Shown here piece by piece: positions 16,081 to 22,901 of a DNA stretch of 64,000 bases; the stretch's first letter is position 1; each line of letters opens with the position of its first letter. The notes under the pieces were generated by a model. It saw nothing but the letters and a program-made list of their open reading frames with translations, made no database searches and was not told where the DNA came from. This stretch comes from Oscillospiraceae bacterium. GTDB taxonomy: Bacteria > Bacillota > Clostridia > Oscillospirales > Oscillospiraceae. The stretch is taken from assembly GCA_017461445.1 (NCBI GenBank), contig JAFTXW010000003.1:43333-107332 (forward strand). Direction: 5' to 3'. A program made the position numbers and the translations under genes.

Positions 16081-16938
16081 ATGGATTATGTTAACTGCCA
16101 GCTGTGCCCCCGCCGCTGCGGCGTTGACCGGACGGCCGGGGAGCGGGGGTTCTGCGCCTGCCCGGATACAGCTTTGGTTGCCAAGGCCATGCTCCACAAG
16201 TGGGAGGAGCCGGCTCTCGCGGGCAGCGGCGGCAGTGGTGCGGTGTTCTTCGGCGGCTGCACCCTGCGGTGCCGCTACTGCCAGAACGCCGCCATCAGCG
16301 GCGGCCCCGTGGGAAAGCCCATGGACTCCCAAGAGCTGCGGCAGCTGTTTGAAAGCCTGATCGCCCAGGGGGCGGAAAACATTGACCTTGTGACCCCCAC
16401 CCATTTTCTGCCCACCATTCTTCCCGCCCTTTCTCCCAAGCTGCCCGTGCCCGTAGTATACAACTGCGGCGGCTACGAGCGGGCGGAAACCCTCCGGGAA
16501 CTCTCGGGAAAAATCGACATTTACCTCCCCGACCTGAAATACGCCGACCCCCGGCTGGGGCAGACCCTCTCCGGCGCGAAGGACTATTTCCCCGTGGCCT
16601 GCGGGGCCATCCGCGAAATGGTGCGCCAGACCGGCCCCGTCCAATGGGAAGGGGACAAGGTGGTGCGGGGCACCATCATCCGCCACCTGATCCTCCCCGG
16701 CTTTGTGGACAATTCCCTGCGGGTTCTGGACTGGATCGGGGAACATTTCGCCCCCGGCGAAGTCCTGGTAAGCCTGATGCGCCAGTACACCCCCATGGGA
16801 AACCTCCCCGCCCCCTTAAACCGCCGGGTCACCGACGAAGAATACGACGCCGTCCTCAGCTGGATGTACCTCAACGACCTGGAAGGCTTCACCCAGGAAG
16901 CCGAAGCCGCCGATAAAGGCTTCATCCCGGATTTTTAG
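16081..16938 (+). CDS. Radical SAM protein, pyruvate formate-lyase activase-like
   Basis: A 285-residue radical SAM enzyme of the PflA-like group (COG1313 type). An N-terminal Cys-rich segment NCQLCPRRCGVDR (about residues 5-17) precedes the 4Fe-4S/SAM motif GGCTLRCRYCQN (C-x3-C-x2-C, about 59-70). Later blocks are VVYNCGGYE and DIYLPDLKYADP. These proteins resemble glycyl-radical-enzyme activases, but the target is usually unknown, and no glycyl radical enzyme lies nearby. Start at 16081 lacks a strong ribosome site but is 20 nt from a good promoter. Confidence 0.85.
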   Translation: MDYVNCQLCPRRCGVDRTAGERGFCACPDTALVAKAMLHKWEEPALAGSGGSGAVFFGGCTLRCRYCQNAAISGGPVGKPMDSQELRQLFESLIAQGAENIDLVTPTHFLPTILPALSPKLPVPVVYNCGGYERAETLRELSGKIDIYLPDLKYADPRLGQTLSGAKDYFPVACGAIREMVRQTGPVQWEGDKVVRGTIIRHLILPGFVDNSLRVLDWIGEHFAPGEVLVSLMRQYTPMGNLPAPLNRRVTDEEYDAVLSWMYLNDLEGFTQEAEAADKGFIPDF

Positions 16939-16980
16939 TGCTGTAGATTATCGTTTGTCGAACTGTTTCCAGATATCACT

Positions 16981-17108
16981 GTAGGGGAGGGTCTTGACCC
17001 TCCCGGGCATCCGAAGGATGCCGTTGACCGAAGGTCAATAGGAAATGGAACGTCCTTGCGGACGTTGCGATGCTTCGCATCGCCGGGAGGGTCAAGACCC
17101 TCCCCTAC
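16981..17108. repeat. Multi-hairpin palindromic element, family A (GAGGGTC type)
   Basis: Perfect inverted arms (GTAGGGGAGGGTCTTGACCC and onward). Inside: GGCATCC/GGATGCC, TTGACC/GGTCAA, AACGTCC/GGACGTT and GCGATGC/GCATCGC hairpins, each with a loop of four bases or fewer. Lies between the radical SAM gene and tldD. Confidence 0.92.
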
Positions 17109-17137
17109 GCATACAAACACCAATTTCCCACATTATC

Positions 17138-17166
17138 TTGCATTTTTCCAGGAAGTATTATACAAT
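17138..17166 (+). promoter_or_regulatory. Promoter of tldD-tldE
   Basis: -35 TTGCAT (17138-17143), 17-nt spacer, -10 TACAAT (17161-17166), about 35 nt before tldD and outside the repeat. Confidence 0.7.
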
Positions 17167-17200
17167 AACGCCATCAAATTAAAACAAAGGAGCCCTGCTT

Positions 17201-18580
17201 ATGATATCCAGAGAAATTTGCCAGCGGGTATTGCGGAAGGCGGTTTCCACCGGCGCGGATTATGCGGAAATCTTTGCCGAGAACACCGTCAACCATACCA
17301 TCAACATGATCGCCTCCAAGGTGGATTCCATCAACGACACCGTCATTGCCGGTGCCGCCGTCCGGGTCTACAAGGGCCTGCGCAGCGTCATGGCTACCAC
17401 CGTGGACACCACCGAATCCGGCCTGCTGGCCTGCGCCGAGAAGGCTGCCGAGGCCCTGGGCCAAGGTACCGCTCAAATAGACATCGTACTGAAGGAGCGG
17501 CTGTTCGGGGACATCCACCCCGTGAAGGTCTGCCCCGTGTCCGTGGAAAACAAGGAAAAGGTCGCCATTCTGAAGGAGGGCTACTTCGCCGCCAGGGAAT
17601 ATGACCCCTGCATCGCCCAGGTCCGGGGCACCCTGCTGGATGTGGATCACAACATCCTTATTGCCTCCACCGAGGGCCTCTACGCCCAGGACCGCCAGAT
17701 CCGCACCCGGATGATGATCGATGCCGTTGCGGAGAAGAACGGCGAGACCCAGACCGGCGGCTGCCGTCCCGGCCGGAGAATGGGCCTGGAAATGTTCGAG
17801 ACCATCTCCCCCAAGGCCACCGGCGAGCACGCTGCCAAGCAGGCCGTCACCATGGTCAGCGCGGGCTACTGCCCCGCAGGCGTGATGCCCGTCGCCATCG
17901 ATAACGGCTTCGGCGGCGTCATCTTCCACGAGGCCTGCGGCCACTCCCTGGAAGCCTCCAGCGTAGCCTACGGCAGAAGCCAGTTCGCGGGCAAGCTGGG
18001 TGAGAAGATCGCCAATGAGAAGGTCACCGCCATCGACGACGGCACCATCCCCAACGCCTGGGGCTCCATTAACATCGACGACGAGGGCACCCCCGCCCAG
18101 AAGAACGTGCTGATCGAGAAGGGCGTTCTGAAATCCTACATGATCGACAAGTTCAACGGCCGCCGCATGGGTATGGCCTCCACCGGCAACTCCCGCCGCC
18201 AGAGCTACGCCTACACCCCCACCAGCCGTATGACCAACACCTACATCGCCCCCGGCGAGGATAAGAACGAGGACATCATCGCCTCCATTGAGTATGGCCT
18301 CTACGCCAAGGAAATGGGCGGCGGCTCCGTGAACCCCGTCACCGGTGAATTCAATTTCTCCGTCAACGAGGGCTACATCGTCCGCAACGGCAAGATCTGC
18401 GAGCCTGTCCGGGGCGCAAGCCTGGTTGGCAAGGGCAGCGAGATCATCCAGAACATCGACATGGTGGGCACCCAGCTGGATATGGGCCAGGGCATGTGCG
18501 GCTCCTCCAGCGGCTCCGTCCCCACCAACGTAGGCCAGCCCCTGATCCGGGTCTCCCAGATCACCGTCGGCGGCAGATAA
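17201..18580 (+). CDS. tldD: Metalloprotease TldD
   Basis: Catalytic subunit of the TldD-TldE heterodimeric peptidase, which trims unfolded or modified peptides. The 459-residue protein carries the family's HExxxH zinc motif as FHEACGHSLEAS (H243, E244, H247 by count), followed by SVAYGRSQFAGKLGEKIA and DDEGTPAQKNVLIEKGVL. Ribosome site AAAGGAG. The next gene is the non-catalytic partner TldE, 12 nt downstream. No obvious peptide-precursor gene is nearby. Confidence 0.95.
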   Translation: MISREICQRVLRKAVSTGADYAEIFAENTVNHTINMIASKVDSINDTVIAGAAVRVYKGLRSVMATTVDTTESGLLACAEKAAEALGQGTAQIDIVLKERLFGDIHPVKVCPVSVENKEKVAILKEGYFAAREYDPCIAQVRGTLLDVDHNILIASTEGLYAQDRQIRTRMMIDAVAEKNGETQTGGCRPGRRMGLEMFETISPKATGEHAAKQAVTMVSAGYCPAGVMPVAIDNGFGGVIFHEACGHSLEASSVAYGRSQFAGKLGEKIANEKVTAIDDGTIPNAWGSINIDDEGTPAQKNVLIEKGVLKSYMIDKFNGRRMGMASTGNSRRQSYAYTPTSRMTNTYIAPGEDKNEDIIASIEYGLYAKEMGGGSVNPVTGEFNFSVNEGYIVRNGKICEPVRGASLVGKGSEIIQNIDMVGTQLDMGQGMCGSSSGSVPTNVGQPLIRVSQITVGGR

Positions 18581-18592
18581 GGAGGATGCACC

Positions 18593-19930
18593 ATGGATTT
18601 TAATACCTTTAAGAATACCGTCATTGCCAAGTGCGCAGAGCTGGGCATTGCTGACTACGAGCTGTACTATCAGGCAGCCGAGTCCACCTCCGTCTCCGCC
18701 TTCCAGCACGAGATCAACCAGTTCACCGGCTCCACTGAGGGCGGCGTGTGCTTCCGCTGCATCGTGGGCGGCAAGATGGGCTACGCCTCCACCGAGGAGC
18801 TGAGCGAAGCCGCCGCTGCCGCCATCGTGGCCCGGGCCGCGGACAACGCCTCCGTTCTGGAAGCCGAGGAGCCTGTGTTCCTGGGCGAGGGCGGCAAGAC
18901 CTACGCCCCCGTGAAGGACACCGGCGTGACCATGCCCGCCACCGACGCGCTGATTGCCAAGGTCCTTGCTACCCAAGAGCAGATCTATGCTGCCAACCCC
19001 GCAGTCATCGACGGCAGCTCCACCCAGGGCATTGCGGAGCGCAGCGAGATCGCCATCTACAACTCCAAGGGTCTGGATCTCCACAGCGAGACCACCCTCA
19101 CCGGCCTGGTGGTAGCCGCCGTGGTCACCGACGGCAAGGAAATGGCCAACGATTACCAGATCAAGCTGGGCAAGCTGGAGGATATCGACACCGAAGCCCT
19201 GACCAAGAAAGCCGCAGAGACTGCCCTGGGCAAGCTGGGCGGCGACGTGGCCCCCACGGGCCAGTATCCCGTGGTCTTTGACCCCGAAGCCATGAGCGAC
19301 CTGCTGGCTACCTTCTCCGGCATCTTCTCCGCCGAAAATGCCCAGAAGGGCCTGAGCAAGCTGGCAGGGAAGGAGGGCACCGCCATCGCATCCGAAGCGG
19401 TGACCCTGGTGGACGACCCCTTCCACCCCCAGAGCCCCATGCCCCAGAGCTTCGACGCGGAGGGCACCCCCGCCTATACCAAGAACGTTATTGAAAAGGG
19501 CCAGTTCAAGACCCTGCTCCATAACCTGAAGACCGCCGCTGTGGCCGGGGTGGAGACCACCGGCAATGCCTCCAAGGCAGGCTACGCCTCCCCCGTAGGC
19601 ATCCGTCCCTTCACCTTCTACATCGCCCCCGGCGAAATCACCGAAGAGGAGCTGCTGGCAAAGGCCGGAAACGGCGTTTACATCAACTCTCTGGGCGGCC
19701 TCCACGCAGGCGCGAATCCCGTCTCCGGTGACTTCTCCCTCCAGAGCGCGGGCTTTATGATCGAGAACGGCAAGAAGACCACCGCCGTCAAATCCTTCAC
19801 CGTGGCAGGCAACTTCTACGATGTGCTGAAAAACATCACCGCTGCAGCCTCCAACCTGGAGCTCCCCGGCATGGCCTCCTACGGCTCCCCCAGCGTCCTG
19901 GTGGAGGGCCTCTCCATCGCAGGCAAGTAA
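18593..19930 (+). CDS. tldE: TldE/PmbA family partner of TldD
   Basis: A 445-residue homologue of TldD that lacks the HExxxH motif, as in TldE/PmbA. Family blocks include ESTSVSAFQHEINQFTGSTE at the N-terminus, DDPFHPQSPMPQSFDAEGTP, and NGVYINSLGGLHAGANPVSG near the C-terminus. Ribosome site AAGGAGG just before the ATG. Completes the TldD-TldE complex with the preceding gene. Confidence 0.95.
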   Translation: MDFNTFKNTVIAKCAELGIADYELYYQAAESTSVSAFQHEINQFTGSTEGGVCFRCIVGGKMGYASTEELSEAAAAAIVARAADNASVLEAEEPVFLGEGGKTYAPVKDTGVTMPATDALIAKVLATQEQIYAANPAVIDGSSTQGIAERSEIAIYNSKGLDLHSETTLTGLVVAAVVTDGKEMANDYQIKLGKLEDIDTEALTKKAAETALGKLGGDVAPTGQYPVVFDPEAMSDLLATFSGIFSAENAQKGLSKLAGKEGTAIASEAVTLVDDPFHPQSPMPQSFDAEGTPAYTKNVIEKGQFKTLLHNLKTAAVAGVETTGNASKAGYASPVGIRPFTFYIAPGEITEEELLAKAGNGVYINSLGGLHAGANPVSGDFSLQSAGFMIENGKKTTAVKSFTVAGNFYDVLKNITAAASNLELPGMASYGSPSVLVEGLSIAGK

Positions 19931-19937
19931 ATAGAAA

Positions 19938-19966
19938 CCGCCCTGTGGAATCACACCACAGGGCGG
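19938..19966. terminator. Hairpin after tldE
   Basis: CCGCCCTGTGG-AATCACA-CCACAGGGCGG, 8 nt past the stop. No U-tract follows on the plus strand and only a short one on the minus strand, so it may be a weak terminator or a 3' stabilising stem. Confidence 0.55.
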
Positions 19967-19986
19967 TAACTTATACCTGTTATACA

Positions 19987-20014
19987 GTAGGGGAGGGTCG
20001 AGACCCTCCCCTAC
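19987..20014. repeat. Family A element, bare palindrome (GAGGGTC type)
   Basis: GTAGGGGAGGGTC-GA-GACCCTCCCCTAC: 13-bp arms with a 2-nt centre and no cargo. It shows the basic unit into which other copies carry insertions. Lies between convergent tldE and the alanyl-tRNA editing gene. Confidence 0.92.
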
Positions 20015-20030
20015 GCGCATACACGACAAT

Positions 20031-21176
20031 TTATTTAAAAAACACTTCAATCTCCGCCTTCTTCGCCATGACCCGGCCCTGCTGGATATTGGGCTTTCCG
20101 CCGCCCCTTCCGTTGAGGGCCTTGACCATATCCCGGCCCAGCGGACGCAGGTCGCCGCTGTGGGTGACGAGACAGAAGGCATAGCCGTAAGCGTCGCTGC
20201 CGCTGAACACAGCGGCGGTACCCCCACAGCTTTCAGCAATGGCATCCGCCAGCTCCCGCAGGGCAGCGGAATCCAAACCGTCTTCAAAGTGAAGAACATC
20301 CCCACAGTTTCCATAACCCTTCGCAATACCCGCGAAAATGCGCATTTCCAGCCCGGTGATGCGGTATTTCTGCTGGGCCAGCACCTCGTTCATCCGCCGC
20401 GCCGCCGCCCCCGTCTCAGTGATCTGGGCGGAAAAGGCCTGGGACACCTGCCGGTTCTGGTCGTAAGCGGCATTCAGCATGGCCAGAGCCCGCTGCCCGC
20501 AGGCCATCTCCATCCGGGTGCCGCCCCGGAAGGGGACGGCAGTGAACAGCTTGATAAGGCCGATCTCCCCCGTGGCCTGCACATGGGTGCCGCAGCAGGC
20601 GCAGCTGTCATAACCCGGCACCTCCACGATCCGCACAGGCCAGGGCAGAGCCCGCTTGGTGCGGTAAGTCACACCCGGCAGTTCCTCGGGACTGGGCACC
20701 CAGCAGCGGACGGGCAGATTTTTCCAAACCGCCTCGTTGGCCTCCCGCTCGATGTCCGCCAGATCCTCCACGGGGATGACCCCGTCAAAATCGATGGTGA
20801 TGATATCGCTGCCCATGTGGAAGCCCACGTTGTGGCAGCCGTAGCGGCGGTTGATGATGCCCGACACGATATGCTCGCCGGAATGCTGCTGCATCCGCAC
20901 GAACCGGAGGCCATAGTCAATGCGGCCCTCCACGGTTTCGCCCACCGTCAGCGGCCCATCGCACAGGTGGACAACCGCATCCCCCCGCTCCCGGGTATCC
21001 AGCACCCGAACTGTGCCCAGGATGCCCGTATCCCCCGCCTGCCCGCCTCCCTCAGGATAAAAAGCGGTAGCGTCCAAAACAATTTCAAAGCCCTTCTTCC
21101 CCTCTTCACAGGAAAGAACACAGGCGGAAAAGGCGGATAAATGGGAATCCTCATAATAAAGCTTTCGTGTTTCCAT
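20031..21176 (-). CDS. Alanyl-tRNA editing protein, AlaX type with DHHA1 domain
   Basis: Free-standing trans-editing factor that hydrolyses mischarged Ser- or Gly-tRNA-Ala. The 381-residue protein has the editing domain with YPEGGGQAGDTG (about residues 39-50), the zinc ligands QQHSGEHIVSG (HxxxH) and SCACCGTHVQATGEIG (CxxxH), a middle helical linker, and a C-terminal DHHA1-like domain (GRGGGKPNIQQGRV). This is the long AlaX form. The gene runs convergent to tldE. Confidence 0.9.
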   Translation of the reverse strand: METRKLYYEDSHLSAFSACVLSCEEGKKGFEIVLDATAFYPEGGGQAGDTGILGTVRVLDTRERGDAVVHLCDGPLTVGETVEGRIDYGLRFVRMQQHSGEHIVSGIINRRYGCHNVGFHMGSDIITIDFDGVIPVEDLADIEREANEAVWKNLPVRCWVPSPEELPGVTYRTKRALPWPVRIVEVPGYDSCACCGTHVQATGEIGLIKLFTAVPFRGGTRMEMACGQRALAMLNAAYDQNRQVSQAFSAQITETGAAARRMNEVLAQQKYRITGLEMRIFAGIAKGYGNCGDVLHFEDGLDSAALRELADAIAESCGGTAAVFSGSDAYGYAFCLVTHSGDLRPLGRDMVKALNGRGGGKPNIQQGRVMAKKAEIEVFFK

Positions 21177-21203
21177 GTTTTACACCTCAAAAGGAAATCT
21201 TTC

Positions 21204-21342
21204 GCGTAGGGGCGACCCTTGCGGTCGCCCGTTGCGATGCGCAGCATCGCACAAAATGGCTTCCCCCGGGGAAGGGATTTACCGCCTTTGGCGGTGCGAT
21301 TTGTTCCAAATCGCCGGGCGACCGCAAGGGTCGCCCCTACGC
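21204..21342. repeat. Multi-hairpin palindromic element, family A (GCGACC type)
   Basis: Perfect 28-bp inverted arms (GCGTAGGGGCGACCCTTGCG and onward). Inside: TGCGATGC/GCATCGCA, CTTCCCC/GGGGAAG, ACCGCC/GGCGGT and GCGATTTG/CAAATCGC hairpins. It lies between the CsoR-like gene and the alanyl-tRNA editing gene, both on the minus strand. Confidence 0.93.
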
Positions 21343-21390
21343 GGAACGCTGTGATAAAGGAAAGCGGCCCTCCGCAGAAAGCCGCTTCCC

Positions 21391-21732
21391 CTATTTCATA
21401 AACTTATCGATCGCCTCACACAGGTCGTCGATGGCTTCCGTATCCCCGGCGGCGACGGCGTCCACCATGCAGTGGCGCATGTGATCCTTCAGGATCACCT
21501 TGCCCGTATTGTCCAGGGCGGAGCGCACCGCCGCCAGTTGGATCAGCACCTCGGAGCAGTCATAGCCCTCCTCCACCATCCGCTTCACCTTTTCCAGGTG
21601 CCCGATGGCCCGGGACAGCCGGTTAATGACCGCCTTCTGGTTCTCGTGGACATGCCCGTGGGAATGGGCAATGCCGTGGGCGTGAAGATACGCGTGATCG
21701 TGTTCCTGTTCGTGGTCATGATGGTCAGACAT
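21391..21732 (-). CDS. CsoR/RcnR-family metal-sensing repressor with His-rich N-terminus
   Basis: All-helical DUF156 repressor that loses DNA affinity when metal binds. In the 113-residue product, C59, H84 and C88 keep the 25- and 4-residue spacings of the CsoR Cu(I) site. An unusual N-terminal extension (residues 1-30) holds about ten histidines, more suggestive of Ni/Co. Core blocks are VINRLSRAIGHLEKVKRMVE and LAAVRSALDNTGK. Divergent from a His-rich protein and CooT genes, so nickel or cobalt is the more likely signal than copper; this is inference. Confidence 0.88.
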   Translation of the reverse strand: MSDHHDHEQEHDHAYLHAHGIAHSHGHVHENQKAVINRLSRAIGHLEKVKRMVEEGYDCSEVLIQLAAVRSALDNTGKVILKDHMRHCMVDAVAAGDTEAIDDLCEAIDKFMK

Positions 21733-21750
21733 AGCCGCACCCCTTTCCTG

Positions 21751-21825
21751 AGTTGAAAATGGAAAATTGAAAATTGAAAATTATTCTTCACGCCATTTTC
21801 AATTTTCAATTTTAAATTTTCAATT
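21751..21825. repeat. TTGAAAATTG-ladder palindromic element (copy 2)
   Basis: Left ladder GTTGAAAATGGAAAATTG, right inverse ladder TTTTCAATTTTCAATTT. It begins about 20 nt upstream of the CsoR-like start, where its promoter or leader should be. Confidence 0.8.
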
Positions 21826-21893
21826 CGCATTATACTGCAAATCCCCGCCCCTGGCAAGCCCTCCCGGGGGATAATTGGGGAAAAATAAATGTT

Positions 21894-21922
21894 TTGACAG
21901 ACGGGGGCATTGCGCGTATAAT
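21894..21922 (+). promoter_or_regulatory. Promoter of the His-rich protein / cooT operon
   Basis: Consensus -35 TTGACA (21894-21899), 17-nt spacer containing ACGGGGGCAT, and consensus -10 TATAAT (21917-21922). G-tracts are typical of DUF156-family operators, so the spacer tract, and a second one at CCGGGGGATAATTGGGG (21864-21880), are candidate sites for the divergent repressor. Confidence 0.85.
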
Positions 21923-21951
21923 AAAGAAAAAATGTCAAGGAGGACTTTGCC

Positions 21952-22392
21952 ATGCATATCCATCACGACCACATCATCGGCAGTGCCCACGACCATGAGC
22001 ACAGCCATTCCCATACCCACGAGCACACCCACGACGGTGTCGCCCACACCCATGAGCATACCCATGCCCACACCCATGACCACGAGCATCCCCACGACCA
22101 TGACCACCTGCACGAGGAGGGTCAGGCCCACACCCACAGCCACGATTGCAGCAGCGGCTGCCAGGGCTGCCCCAGCCAGTGCGAGCACACTCCCATGGAG
22201 GAGCTGATGGCCCTGATGAAGTACATGGTGGGCCACAACGCCGCCCACGCCAAGGAGCTGGCCGACCTGGCCGTGCAGCTGGAGAAGGCCGGCAGCCACA
22301 CCGCCTACGAGCAGGTCATGGCCGCCGTGTCCGATTTCGAGAAGGGCAACATGCGCCTGAGCGTTGTCCTGAGCAGCCTGGAAGTAAAGTAA
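21952..22392 (+). CDS. Histidine-rich metal-binding protein
   Basis: A 146-residue protein. Residues 1-64 are nearly half histidine in HxH repeats (HDHEHSHSHTHEHTHDG), followed by a cysteine cluster CSSGCQGCPSQC at about 66-77 and a helical C-terminal domain. There is no signal peptide or membrane segment, so it is cytoplasmic, likely storing or passing Ni(II), Co(II) or Zn(II). Ribosome site AAGGAGG. Followed 15 nt later by cooT and divergent from a CsoR/RcnR-like repressor, which supports a metal-homeostasis role. Confidence 0.85.
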   Translation: MHIHHDHIIGSAHDHEHSHSHTHEHTHDGVAHTHEHTHAHTHDHEHPHDHDHLHEEGQAHTHSHDCSSGCQGCPSQCEHTPMEELMALMKYMVGHNAAHAKELADLAVQLEKAGSHTAYEQVMAAVSDFEKGNMRLSVVLSSLEVK

Positions 22393-22407
22393 TCGGGAGG
22401 TTTCATT

Positions 22408-22605
22408 ATGTGCCTTTCTACTGTTTATAAAAATTCCCTGACCCCCGAAAGTGTGGTCATGCGCAACGTCATGCGCATCGAATGCAAGGACGGCGTGGTC
22501 ATCCTCACCGACCTGATGGAGCGGCAGATGGCCATCGAGGGCACCCTGGAAATGGCAAACCTGGTAGACGGCGTAGCCGTCGTCAAGGAAAGCTATCCCG
22601 CATGA
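22408..22605 (+). CDS. cooT: CooT family nickel-binding protein
   Basis: A 65-residue protein beginning MCLSTVYKN; the near-N-terminal Cys2 is the nickel ligand known for CooT, a small Ni chaperone first linked to carbon monoxide dehydrogenase maturation. The rest (RNVMRIECKDGVVILTDLME) fits the family's short beta-rich fold. Ribosome site GGGAGG. Second gene after the His-rich protein. No CO dehydrogenase or other nickel enzyme is in the window. Confidence 0.85.
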   Translation: MCLSTVYKNSLTPESVVMRNVMRIECKDGVVILTDLMERQMAIEGTLEMANLVDGVAVVKESYPA

Positions 22606-22610
22606 TTTTG

Positions 22611-22642
22611 AATCCTCCCGGATACCTTCCGGGAGGATTTTT
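22611..22642 (+). terminator. Terminator of the His-rich protein / cooT operon
   Basis: Stem AATCCTCCCGG-ATACCTT-CCGGGAGGATT followed by T5. A family A element begins at its very end. Confidence 0.92.
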
Positions 22643-22778
22643 GCGTAGGGGCGACCCTTGCGGTCGCCCGGCGATGCGGAACGCATCGCTCCGCCGAAGG
22701 CGGCTGTTTTTTTTGATTGCCCTACCGGGCAATGGCACCCTTTGGGTGCCCGGGCGACCGCAAGGGTCGCCCCTACGC
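22643..22778. repeat. Multi-hairpin palindromic element, family A (GCGACC type)
   Basis: Arms GCGTAGGGGCGACCCTTGCG and inverse. Inside: GCGATGCG/CGCATCGC, CCGCC/GGCGG, ATTGCCC/GGGCAAT and GGCACCC/GGGTGCC. Three of the four hairpins are the same modules as in the copy at 15809, with different loops. Between the terminator and the secA promoter. Confidence 0.93.
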
Positions 22779-22842
22779 GGAAGCGGGACCATATTTTGAT
22801 GCGTTTAATTCACAATTTCGTCTATATTTTTCTTTACAGGTG

Positions 22843-22851
22843 TGCTATAAT
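22843..22851 (+). promoter_or_regulatory. Extended -10 promoter of secA
   Basis: TGC-TATAAT (extended -10) with no good -35, about 50 nt before secA. Confidence 0.6.
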
Positions 22852-22901
22852 ACGGTAAATTGAAGTATTATCGCTATTTCTACGACACGAAGGAGATTTG
22901 A

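Noticed and set aside
17174-20326. A very long (about 1050-codon) open frame on the minus strand
   Set aside because: It is antisense to tldD and tldE, which have clear family motifs, ribosome sites and a promoter. Its translation is Gly/His/Val-rich with no recognisable domain; it results from GC-rich codon bias.
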